DNA of 46,874 nucleotides from an uncultured Bacteroidia bacterium (GTDB lineage: Bacteria; Bacteroidota; Bacteroidia; Bacteroidales; UBA932): assembly GCA_902789445.1 (NCBI GenBank), contig CADAOB010000027.1, forward strand, positions 1 through 46,874, read 5' to 3'. Each line of letters opens with the position of its first letter. Position 1 is the stretch's first letter. This document shows positions 24,548-32,195 of this stretch, piece by piece. A program made the position numbers and the translations under genes. The notes under the pieces were generated by a model, which made no database searches, was not told the DNA's origin, and saw only the letters and a program-made list of their open reading frames with translations.

Positions 24548-25701
24548 TATGATTCCAGCAAGTGTTCAAGTCCCGTGACGGCCGTCTCCCGGTTCTGCTC
24601 GGAACGGAGCGTATGGAGCGCGAAAAGCAGGTCGTCCGGACGGATAGCCTTTTCCCGGAGCCATTTCCGGTAGGCCTTCGGAAAGATCCAGCGCAACAGG
24701 CGGGCCCACTTGGAAGGGCTCTTGAAAGCCGTCAGGTAGAGGACAAGTTCCCGGTCGCAGAACGTGCGGAACGCGTCGGCCAGGAACGCCTCGTCATCGA
24801 GCCGGGCGGACAGGGCATCCCAGGGAGTCAGGTCCTGTAACTCGGCCAGGCGGACAAACCGGTTTTCGAGCGAACGGACCAGGTGCCGGGCCACGCTTAC
24901 CTGCCCGTCCGAGATTTTCAGTTCCAGCAGCAGTCCGCTGTCCGTCCGCCCCGGCAGGAAATTCTTCAGCAGGAAATCGCCCTGTCCGTAGATCAGACAG
25001 GAGGACTGGTGGTTTTCCGAGGCGCCGATGCAGTGGGTATGCTGCGCCACGACCAGGTCCGCCCCACTTTCCGCCATCCGGCGGAAGCGCTTGCGGGTTT
25101 CCGGCGAAGGATAAGGATAGTTCTCGATGCCGCCGTGGTAGGCGACGACCAGGTAATCACACTGTTCTTTCAACGCAGCGATTTCGCGGCAGACCAGCCA
25201 TTCATCATACAGCCATACGCCCGGCGTGTCTTTCCCGGGCCGGTTGTACATCGTTTCCGCCACATTGTAGAAGCCGATGCGGAGCCCGCCCACCTCGCGG
25301 ATGAACGTGCGTTCGATGGAAGCGGCGTCTTTACCGGCGCCGATATGGCAGATGCCGGCCGCGTCCAGCGTCCGCATCGTTTCCAGGACACCGTCCGTCC
25401 CGCCGTCCGTCACGTGGTTGTTGGCCAGCAGGCACAGGTGGACACCCAGGCGGCGATACGCCTCCACAGCCGCGGAGGGCGCCACCTTCACGGGCCCTGT
25501 CTTGCGGCACCTGCCGGGCGCGTCGGACAAGGCGCCCTCCAGATTGCAGACCGCCAGGTCCGCCCCGGCGAAAAGCCGGCAGAGTTCCGCACCGAACAGG
25601 CGCTCGACGTCGCCGTCCTTGAAATACGCCACGTTCTCTTCCGTCGGGAACAGATCGCCGGCAATCAGGATCCGGCCTTCGCGTTTCGTTTCCTTTTCCA
25701 T
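24547..25701 (-). CDS. CapA-like metallophosphoesterase (PGA_cap), soluble form
   Basis: The 384-residue protein has the CapA/PgsA metallophosphatase fold. Visible metal-site motifs are AGDLF (D16), CNLEGALSD (N53, E55), LLANNHVTDGG (N95, H96), VAYHGGIENY and VAQHTHCIG. In poly-gamma-glutamate producers CapA-type proteins act with an ATP-dependent amide ligase in polymer synthesis or export. Here there is no signal peptide or membrane helix, unlike PgsA, so it should be cytoplasmic. It lies between a GNAT and a GNAT/ATP-grasp fusion and shares its stop with the start of the latter. ATG 25701 overlaps the preceding GNAT by 37 bases; no later start exists before the core. Confidence 0.85.
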   Translation of the reverse strand: MEKETKREGRILIAGDLFPTEENVAYFKDGDVERLFGAELCRLFAGADLAVCNLEGALSDAPGRCRKTGPVKVAPSAAVEAYRRLGVHLCLLANNHVTDGGTDGVLETMRTLDAAGICHIGAGKDAASIERTFIREVGGLRIGFYNVAETMYNRPGKDTPGVWLYDEWLVCREIAALKEQCDYLVVAYHGGIENYPYPSPETRKRFRRMAESGADLVVAQHTHCIGASENHQSSCLIYGQGDFLLKNFLPGRTDSGLLLELKISDGQVSVARHLVRSLENRFVRLAELQDLTPWDALSARLDDEAFLADAFRTFCDRELVLYLTAFKSPSKWARLLRWIFPKAYRKWLREKAIRPDDLLFALHTLRSEQNRETAVTGLEHLLES

Positions 25702-26261
25702 TTCAATCGAATGAACTTCAATCTGACAAACCATTCAGGATAGGGACATCCGTGCAGCCACTTCACAAAAACCACGGAATTGTGGTCGTCACGGATCCGG
25801 TATCCCACCGGCAGGAAGCCGTTCCTGCGGCAAATACTCCGCATCCGGACATTCTTCTCGTGCGTATCAAACATCATCCGGTCCAGGCCGGATTCTTCCG
25901 CCCACTGCTGCCGTGCCGCGACAAGCCGCTGATAAATGCCCCTTCCGCTGAATTCCGGAAGGACGGCGCCCAGGAAGCAGTACGCATAGGACCCGCTGCC
26001 GTACCAGAACTTCTTCTCGAGCCGGACGACGGCGCCCACGCCCGCGAGCCGGCCTTCGCAGAAGGCGACATACAGCCGGCCGCCCGCACCTTCCGTCTTC
26101 TCCCGCAATTCCTCCGGAGACAACTGGGGATACGGCATCCGGACGCCCCTGCGGACATTGTCCGCGTGAGCCGCTTTCAACAGTTGGCTGATTTCCTCCC
26201 AGGAGACAGTATCCGGCCGCTGCGTCACAACGATATCCGCCGCATCAGCCCTTTTCTGCAT
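25665..26261 (-). CDS. GNAT-family acetyltransferase, stand-alone
   Basis: A 198-residue GNAT protein. The acetyl-CoA binding loop is VLPEFSGRGIYQRLV, preceded by a YAYCFLGAV strand and followed by MMFDTHEKNVRMRSICRRNGF. It aligns along its whole length with residues 1-175 of the fusion protein at 22727-24547, including the C-terminal FVKWLHG (LVKWLKG there). The tail is rich in lysine and arginine. An acetyl or other acyl group on an amino sugar or amino acid is the likely product. ATG 26261 overlaps the ATPgrasp_ST stop by 17 bases; the further upstream start at 26297 would overlap it by 53. Confidence 0.82.
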   Translation of the reverse strand: MQKRADAADIVVTQRPDTVSWEEISQLLKAAHADNVRRGVRMPYPQLSPEELREKTEGAGGRLYVAFCEGRLAGVGAVVRLEKKFWYGSGSYAYCFLGAVLPEFSGRGIYQRLVAARQQWAEESGLDRMMFDTHEKNVRMRSICRRNGFLPVGYRIRDDHNSVVFVKWLHGCPYPEWFVRLKFIRLKWKRKRNAKAGS

Positions 26262-27276
26262 AGCCGCACTGCCGCTTGATAGATTCATACTCGTCACGGA
26301 ACCCTTCCTGTGCCGGCATCTGGAAGCCGATGAAAAGGCCTTTGCCGTTGGCTTCCACCATCACCCAGCCCTCTTCGGTCAGGGCCAGGTCCCAGCCGCA
26401 ATAGCCCAGCTCCGGCAGGACGCCGGCCAGTTCTACGGCCAGTCTCTTCGCCTCTTCCCAGCGCGGGATCCGGAATCCGAGGATGGCCGCCTGCGTATCG
26501 GGATGCACGACGTAGCGCCGCATCCGTTCGTCGATGGCGGCATAGAGGATGCCCGTTTCAAAATCGATGGACGCGATGATGCCGTCCTTCGCCCCGTTGT
26601 CAACACAGTTCCCGCCCTGCCCGATCCGCAGGAAAGGACGGTGGATGAGGTAGATGTCTCCGTTTTTCAGCCGGACGGTCGTGAGCCGCACGGTATTGAC
26701 GCTCGAAGGATGCAGCGCGGCGAGCGCCGGATGCTGCACGATGACTTCCTCGGCCGCAAAGCCGTCGGGATAGTCCGCGAGCAGGCGCTCGAGCAGAGCG
26801 TGCCTGTCGGCCGTATCCGCCGTCCGGAGCCTTTCCGCCAGGCTTGTGAACGCGGAGCCCGAAGCGGGATCGTCCTTCGACACGGCCACCAGTTCCCGCC
26901 GGAAAAAACGGCCGAAACGCTGATAGGTAGCCCCCTTGTCGCAGGTCAGCAGATAGACATCCCGGCTGTTCTGGTAATTCCAGAACAGATTCGCCTCCCG
27001 CTGGCCGACGAACGAACGGATTCCCTCGGGAGAAAGGTTCTCGTAATGGAAGAAAAAATACTCTTCGGGAAACCAGTTGTCCCGGACATACGCCCCGACC
27101 AGTTTTTTCTGCCATTCCCGCCACTTTGCCTCGCCGATATGCGCCCGGTCGCCGACGAACTGACCGATGACCTGGTCGATACGGCCCGCGTGCTTTTTCC
27201 AGTTCCGGGAACGACGGTACTGCAGATACTTTTTCCGGGGCAGGATCCGGACCAGAAGGCTGTTCAGTATATCCAT
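26245..27276 (-). CDS. Sugar-transfer associated ATP-grasp protein (ATPgrasp_ST)
   Basis: The 343-residue protein is a full-length member: a basic helical start (ILPRKKYLQYRRSRNWKK), the NWFPEEYFFFHYENLSPE entry segment, LLTCDKGATYQRF with an ATP-binding lysine, VIVQHPALAALHPSSVNTVRLTTVRLK, and the metal-binding end GWDLALTEEGWVMVEANGKG. It is a paralogue of the protein next to dnaK (14010-14987), sharing SVNTVR. Family members are found in exopolysaccharide clusters and are predicted amide or ester ligases; no reaction is established. It starts 12 bases after the hexapeptide acyltransferase. Confidence 0.85.
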   Translation of the reverse strand: MDILNSLLVRILPRKKYLQYRRSRNWKKHAGRIDQVIGQFVGDRAHIGEAKWREWQKKLVGAYVRDNWFPEEYFFFHYENLSPEGIRSFVGQREANLFWNYQNSRDVYLLTCDKGATYQRFGRFFRRELVAVSKDDPASGSAFTSLAERLRTADTADRHALLERLLADYPDGFAAEEVIVQHPALAALHPSSVNTVRLTTVRLKNGDIYLIHRPFLRIGQGGNCVDNGAKDGIIASIDFETGILYAAIDERMRRYVVHPDTQAAILGFRIPRWEEAKRLAVELAGVLPELGYCGWDLALTEEGWVMVEANGKGLFIGFQMPAQEGFRDEYESIKRQCGYAEKG

Positions 27277-27288
27277 AGCGGCAGTTTC

Positions 27289-28035
27289 CTATAGATGTGT
27301 CCGGTCATAATGGTATTGTTCATCCAGCGCACGCTCCCGGTCCATATCCAGGACACGCCGGATGCCGGTTGCCTTTTTCGCCGCCGGCACGCCCGCCAGC
27401 AGGCAGAACGGTTCCAGGGAAGAGAAATCCCGGTTGACCAGGCTGCCGGAGGCCACGATCGTGTCGGAGGGAATCACGGCGCCCTTCGAGATGGTCGAGC
27501 GGTTTCCGATCCAGACCCGGTCGCCGATCACCACCGGTTTGGTCAGCGGCGGCACCTCCCCCGTATCGGTATGCTCGAGATAGTGGAAACTCGTGTCCAT
27601 AATCTGGCACTCCCAGGCGATGCGGGCGCAGTCGCCGATCGTGATGCTGTCAAAGCAGAAGAGCCGCAGGCCGGCGGCGAACGCCGTCCGGTGGGTACCG
27701 ATGGTCAGCGTGCCCGATTTGGCCACAAGCAGATAGGATCCTCTCAGGAACAAGGCCTTCCCGCGGAAACGGACCGTGCCGTTGATCGTCCAGATGGTCA
27801 GCGGGACGTGGGTGTCCACATAGCAGTCCTTCACACCAACCCGGATCATTCCGCATTTCACCGGGCCGTCGAGGATCACCCGGCCCTTCAGGCTCCGGAA
27901 TTCGACTTTCCCGTAAAAATGGAACGGAAGATGCCAGGCCTGCCGGGCAGGCAGCATCTTCCAGTTGAAGCGGAGCGTCTGGACCAGGTTGGTCCGGAAA
28001 AGCACGTGGAGTATCTTGCCGAATCGTGATTTCAT
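27289..28035 (-). CDS. Left-handed beta-helix (hexapeptide) acyltransferase
   Basis: The 248-residue protein shows the isoleucine/valine-spaced hexapeptide repeats of the left-handed beta helix, for example TLTIGTHRTAF, SITIGDCARIAWECQIMDTSFHYLE and KPVVIGDRVWIGNRSTISKGAVIPSDTIVASGSLV. Histidine in DTSFHYLEH is the likely catalytic base, as in WbbJ/maltose acetyltransferase relatives. It probably O-acetylates (or N-acylates) a sugar of the repeat unit on the cytoplasmic side. It overlaps the flippase stop by four bases. Confidence 0.88.
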   Translation of the reverse strand: MKSRFGKILHVLFRTNLVQTLRFNWKMLPARQAWHLPFHFYGKVEFRSLKGRVILDGPVKCGMIRVGVKDCYVDTHVPLTIWTINGTVRFRGKALFLRGSYLLVAKSGTLTIGTHRTAFAAGLRLFCFDSITIGDCARIAWECQIMDTSFHYLEHTDTGEVPPLTKPVVIGDRVWIGNRSTISKGAVIPSDTIVASGSLVNRDFSSLEPFCLLAGVPAAKKATGIRRVLDMDRERALDEQYHYDRTHL

Positions 28036-29495
28036 TTCTTCTTCTTAAACCGTTTAAGGAAATTCTTGACTATCCCCAGATAGCCATAGTAACTGTCGAA
28101 CTTGAAGAGCCGGGACAGCAGGATATAGATGGCGGCGAAAACGACGATCTGGACCAGCATCACCACATAGGGATGGACCGGCAGGACCCGGCCGAGGAGA
28201 TAGACCGCCGCCGCCGAGAAAAGCGCGACAAAGAAATAGCCGGCCAGGTCGCGGACCTGCGGGCCGATGCCGTAGCCGATGAGCCGTCCCGTGACATACA
28301 TATTAATCAGAATGCTGGTATAGCCGATCGAGGTGAGCGCCCACATCAGGGGCAGCATTCCGGCCCGGGCCCCGATCAGGATCAGCACCAGGCCGATCAG
28401 GCGCTTGATGAGTTGCACCCAGAAATAGAGCCGGCTCTTCCCCAGCGACTTGATCACATTGGTGTTGAGCGTGTTCATCGAGAAGACCAGGCTCGAGATG
28501 CAGAGGATCTGGAAATATGGGATCGAAATCTCCCACTTGGGGCCGTACAGCAGGGTGATCAGCGGCCGGGCGATGACGATCAGCAGGGCCATCAGCGGGA
28601 AATTGATGTAGTTGATGGCCTTGGTGTTCTTGCGCACGTTCGAGACCAGCGCCTCCCGCTGGTCCTGGATTGACGAGAACACCGGGAAAGAAACCTGGTT
28701 GACGATGTGCGACAGCGACTGGGTGGGCACATCTTCCAGTTTGCGGGCCTGGGTGTAGTAGCCCAGGTCCTTCGGCGAATACCACTTGCCGATGATCAGG
28801 CTCTGGAGATTGGTATAGACCGACTCGACCAGGCCCGAGAGCGCCATCAGGCCGCCGAAGGCAAAAAGTTCCTTCAGCGACTGGAGGCTGAACTCCCGCG
28901 TCGGCCGCCAACTGCTCAGATGCCACAGGAGCAGGACGCCCGCCAGGCTGGAAATCAGGTTGGAAGCCACAAGGCTCCAGTATTTGTAGCCCAGGAAAGC
29001 CATCACGATACCCACCACCGTACCCACCAGCGAAGCCGTCAGGCTCCGCATCGAGAGTTCCCGGAAACGCAACTGCTTCCGCAACTGGTTCGTCTGCACG
29101 ACAGAGAATGCGGTGATGATCAGCGACAGGCTCTGCACCCGGAGCACCGGGCAGAGTTCCGGCATCTCGTAGAAGCGTGCGATGGCCGGTCCGCAGAAAA
29201 ACAGGACCCAGTAGAAGAAGATGGCCGCCGCCAGGTTCCACCAGAACACCGAGGTGTAGTCGATATGCGTGGGATTCTTCTTCTGGATGAGCGCCGAACC
29301 GAAACCGGCCGTCACGAAGACGCCCGAAACGGCAATGAACACGTGGAGCATTCCGATCACCCCGAAGTCGCCCGGCATCAGCAGGCGGGCCAGGATGAGG
29401 TTCGAGACGAAACTCAGGCCCATCGTGCCGAAACGGCCGACGCCGGACCAGAACATCCCGGCTATGGTTTTTTCGCGTAGGTTCTTTTCAGCCAT
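28032..29495 (-). CDS. wzx: Wzx-type polysaccharide flippase (MOP superfamily)
   Basis: A 487-residue membrane protein with about fourteen hydrophobic helices, starting with EKTIAGMFWSGVGRFGTMGL and the LILARLLMPGDFGVIGML motif that marks WzxC/Polysacc_synt_3-type exporters. GKWYSPKDLGYYTQARKLEDVP in the middle is also characteristic. It ends in a run of lysines and arginines facing the cytoplasm. It flips the undecaprenyl-linked repeat unit to the periplasm for Wzy. Its ATG overlaps the GT2-fusion stop by eight bases, and its stop overlaps the acyltransferase start. Confidence 0.92.
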   Translation of the reverse strand: MAEKNLREKTIAGMFWSGVGRFGTMGLSFVSNLILARLLMPGDFGVIGMLHVFIAVSGVFVTAGFGSALIQKKNPTHIDYTSVFWWNLAAAIFFYWVLFFCGPAIARFYEMPELCPVLRVQSLSLIITAFSVVQTNQLRKQLRFRELSMRSLTASLVGTVVGIVMAFLGYKYWSLVASNLISSLAGVLLLWHLSSWRPTREFSLQSLKELFAFGGLMALSGLVESVYTNLQSLIIGKWYSPKDLGYYTQARKLEDVPTQSLSHIVNQVSFPVFSSIQDQREALVSNVRKNTKAINYINFPLMALLIVIARPLITLLYGPKWEISIPYFQILCISSLVFSMNTLNTNVIKSLGKSRLYFWVQLIKRLIGLVLILIGARAGMLPLMWALTSIGYTSILINMYVTGRLIGYGIGPQVRDLAGYFFVALFSAAAVYLLGRVLPVHPYVVMLVQIVVFAAIYILLSRLFKFDSYYGYLGIVKNFLKRFKKKK

Positions 29496-31788
29496 TCTGT
29501 TGCCAGGAAACCGTTATCGTATAAGGAACGCCGTTGAGCACGTCCGTGCGGCCGGCATAATCCTGTCCATAATCCGTCGGCACCACCGTGACCGTCGTCA
29601 GGCATTGGACCGACACGTACCAGACACCTGCATCAAGCGTTGCGAAGCCCAGTTGCTGGCGGGCTCCCTTTCTACCGGACGCCTGCGTCGCCGCGGAAGG
29701 GAACGCATACGCATCGCGGCACAGCCGCAGGCACAGGTCGCAGTCCGCAGGGCTTTCCACGGAGAAACAGACGTTCTTCGCCCCGGCCGGCACATAGACC
29801 GCGAAATGATGGCACTGCAGGTCGCCGAGCCGGCCAGCCCCGTCCATCGCCCGGGGAACGCCGTTCTCCAGGACGCCCTTCAAGGCCACCGTACCGACGC
29901 CGTCGGCCGCGTAGCGGATCATCGCCTCCGTAAAGGCGCGCCGCTCCCCTTTCCGGACCTCCTCCGGGTGGGAGCCTTCCAGCACCAGGCGGCCCGACCG
30001 GCCGTCGGCCTTGTAGGCCCAGGCGCTCGGCTGACGGTGGACCGCCGCCTTGCCCGGATAATCGTAGAGCGCCAGGATTTCCGTCCCTTCCGGATACGAC
30101 TGCGGATAACCGCCCTTGTTGTGCCGGATGCCCTCGATATAGCCGTCGCCGCCGAAATCGGCATAGGCCAGCAGCGGAGAACCTTTTTCGACATACATCC
30201 CGGTATAGACACCGCTCAGCCCCGTATGCCGCACCGTCCCGGGCCACAGGGCCAGGTAGTCCGGATAGTCCGGATGGCTGTCGTAGCCGACGGCGGCCAG
30301 AAAGGCGCCGGCACACGTGCCCACGTAACTGCCGCCGGCCTGCACGAACGCCCGGATGTGGGCCCGGGACGCGGAATCCAGCGAAGCGGCGTGGGTCCGG
30401 GAACTGCCGCCACAGACAAACAGGACCCGGTAACGCGGCTGGCCGTCGGGATAGAGCAGCCGGCCGTTCAGGTCCTCGGGCGTTCCCGCCAGGACGGCCG
30501 CCTGCCGTTCATATTCTTCCGGCCGGGAGTCGCTGCGCGAGAAACTGATGCCTTCCAGCGAAAGGCCCAGCGAATCTGCCGCATACAGGGAAGTCCTGGG
30601 CGTCAGCCCGATGCCGGCATCCAGAAAAATGTCTTTGTAGAAAACCTCATTGGGCGACTCCCACTTGACCAGGGAGTCGATGTTGACGGCCGCTTCTTCC
30701 GGTGCCGGCACCGTTTTCGAGCCGGCCGATTCGCCACCGGGCGCTACGCGCACCGAACAGCAGGTCACGAGCAAGGCCGACAGCAGCAGCATGCCGGCCT
30801 CCGCCGTCGGTCGGCGCAGGCGATGATAGAGCCGCCAGGCTGCCAGCCAGAGGCCGCGGCAGTTCATCGCCCGGCGGAGAAAGCGTTCCTTCAGCCCGCC
30901 ACTGATCCGTACCGGCCAGGTCCCCAGCGCCTTGAGTTTCGTAAAATAGCTGACAGCCAGCGCGGGGGTCCCATAGCGAGACACATTGCCCAGCAGCCGG
31001 TAGCTCTCGAGGTCGCAGCGTTGGCGAAGCAGACGCTGCACCTGCCCGGGCACAGCAAGATCGGCAGCCTTGGCAGCCATCACGCCGACATACTTGGCCA
31101 TTTCATCGGCGAATTGTGCGTAGTTCTTCGCTTTACTGGCGTGCAGGAGCGACGAACTGTGCTGCACATAGAAATAAATATCGGCCGCAACGTGGGCCGC
31201 CCGCTGCACGCGCGGCATCAGCTCCATCTGGAACCAGCGGCCTTCCACATAGTTGAGCGGTTGAAAGCGCAGAGGTCCTTCGGCGAGCAGTTCCCGGCGG
31301 AAGAGATAACGCCAGACGGCCATCCCCATCTTGGCCGGCGGATTGACGACATAGTCCCAGCCGGTCTGCACCGGAGAGACTGCCGAGAAATCGAGGCGGG
31401 GCTCCCGGGCCAATTCTCCCTGGCGCACATATACGGCATCGAACCAGAGCATGTCGAGCTGCTGCGCATCGGCGATGGCAAGCAGGCGGCCCAGCACCCG
31501 GGGTTGCACATAGTCGTCGCTGTCGCAGAACCATACCCACTGGCCGGAGGCCTTGTCCAGGCCTGTATTCCGGGCCACGGCCACCCCGGCATTCTCCTGC
31601 CGGAACACACGGATGTTCGCGTGCGCCTCCGCATAACGGTGCAGGGTCACCGGCTCTTCCGTGGAGCCGTCGTCCACGACCACGATCTCGTAGTCTTCGC
31701 GCGGCAGATCCTGGTCCAGCAGCGAATCGAGCATCGCCCCGATCCACGGATCGGAATTGTGATAAGGGATGATGATACTCAGTTTCAT
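29488..31788 (-). CDS. GT2 glycosyltransferase fused to a membrane segment and amidotransferase-like (BPL_N) domain
   Basis: A single 766-residue frame with three parts. Residues 1-320 are a family 2 glycosyltransferase (MKLSIIIPYHNSD, VVVDDGS, ENAGVAVARNTGLD, and the metal-binding CDSDDY at 88-93). After the positively charged RLYHRLRRP comes one hydrophobic helix (about 333-350), which should cross the membrane with the GT inside. The outer part (about 450-635) resembles class I glutamine-amidotransferase/BPL_N proteins: nucleophile C492 in GGSYVGTCAGAF and H607/E609 in EGSHPE. The end (662-766) resembles a PPC beta-sandwich. BPL_N proteins of this kind are normally separate lipoproteins. 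An internal ATG at 30792, after GGAGG, could also make the outer domain alone. Start 31788 overlaps the previous stop (ATGA). Confidence 0.8.
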   Translation of the reverse strand: MKLSIIIPYHNSDPWIGAMLDSLLDQDLPREDYEIVVVDDGSTEEPVTLHRYAEAHANIRVFRQENAGVAVARNTGLDKASGQWVWFCDSDDYVQPRVLGRLLAIADAQQLDMLWFDAVYVRQGELAREPRLDFSAVSPVQTGWDYVVNPPAKMGMAVWRYLFRRELLAEGPLRFQPLNYVEGRWFQMELMPRVQRAAHVAADIYFYVQHSSSLLHASKAKNYAQFADEMAKYVGVMAAKAADLAVPGQVQRLLRQRCDLESYRLLGNVSRYGTPALAVSYFTKLKALGTWPVRISGGLKERFLRRAMNCRGLWLAAWRLYHRLRRPTAEAGMLLLSALLVTCCSVRVAPGGESAGSKTVPAPEEAAVNIDSLVKWESPNEVFYKDIFLDAGIGLTPRTSLYAADSLGLSLEGISFSRSDSRPEEYERQAAVLAGTPEDLNGRLLYPDGQPRYRVLFVCGGSSRTHAASLDSASRAHIRAFVQAGGSYVGTCAGAFLAAVGYDSHPDYPDYLALWPGTVRHTGLSGVYTGMYVEKGSPLLAYADFGGDGYIEGIRHNKGGYPQSYPEGTEILALYDYPGKAAVHRQPSAWAYKADGRSGRLVLEGSHPEEVRKGERRAFTEAMIRYAADGVGTVALKGVLENGVPRAMDGAGRLGDLQCHHFAVYVPAGAKNVCFSVESPADCDLCLRLCRDAYAFPSAATQASGRKGARQQLGFATLDAGVWYVSVQCLTTVTVVPTDYGQDYAGRTDVLNGVPYTITVSWQQNG

Positions 31789-32195
31789 AGCTTCGTGTAC
31801 GATTTGAGCAGGGTGGACGAGATATTCTCGGTACGGGGAATCACCACGACCTCCTTGCCGTGCGCCCGGCACCAGGCCTCGGCCCGCTGGAAGCCGGCGT
31901 GGCTCTGGTCCGGTCCTTTGGCGAAGACATCGAAATCCAGCCCCTGGATATCGGTATCCACATCCCGGTATGTCACCACTTCATCGACATAGCGCAGCGC
32001 ACCGACCATGAATTTGCGTTCCTCCGTCGTATAGACCATTTTCGTCCCCGGCTTGTACTTGAGGATGCAGTCGTCTTCCTGCACGGCTACGATCAGGTAA
32101 TCGCCCAGTTCGCGGGCTTTCTTGAAAAGCAGGACATGCCCGATATGCAGCATATCGAAGACGCCCACCGTCAGTATTTTTTTCATCGGTTTCAT
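31785..32195 (-). CDS. TagD/choline-phosphate-type cytidylyltransferase
   Basis: The 136-residue protein is a complete small cytidylyltransferase. The nucleotide-binding GVFDMLHIGHV motif has the HxGH histidines at 17 and 20, the YTTEERKFMV helix follows, and the RTENISST motif lies at 121-128. TagD makes CDP-glycerol from CTP and glycerol 3-phosphate; related enzymes make CDP-choline or CDP-ethanolamine, or activate heptose. The length and motifs fit TagD or phosphocholine types; the substrate cannot be settled. The LicD protein in the same locus needs a CDP-activated donor, which this enzyme could supply. ATG 32195 overlaps the wzi stop (ATGA). Confidence 0.85.
   Translation of the reverse strand: MKPMKKILTVGVFDMLHIGHVLLFKKARELGDYLIVAVQEDDCILKYKPGTKMVYTTEERKFMVGALRYVDEVVTYRDVDTDIQGLDFDVFAKGPDQSHAGFQRAEAWCRAHGKEVVVIPRTENISSTLLKSYTKL

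Noticed and set aside
29269-31992. Plus-strand open frame of about 900 codons opposite the GT2 fusion
   Set aside because: The minus strand encodes clear GT2, GATase-like and cytidylyltransferase motifs; the plus-strand product looks like no protein family.
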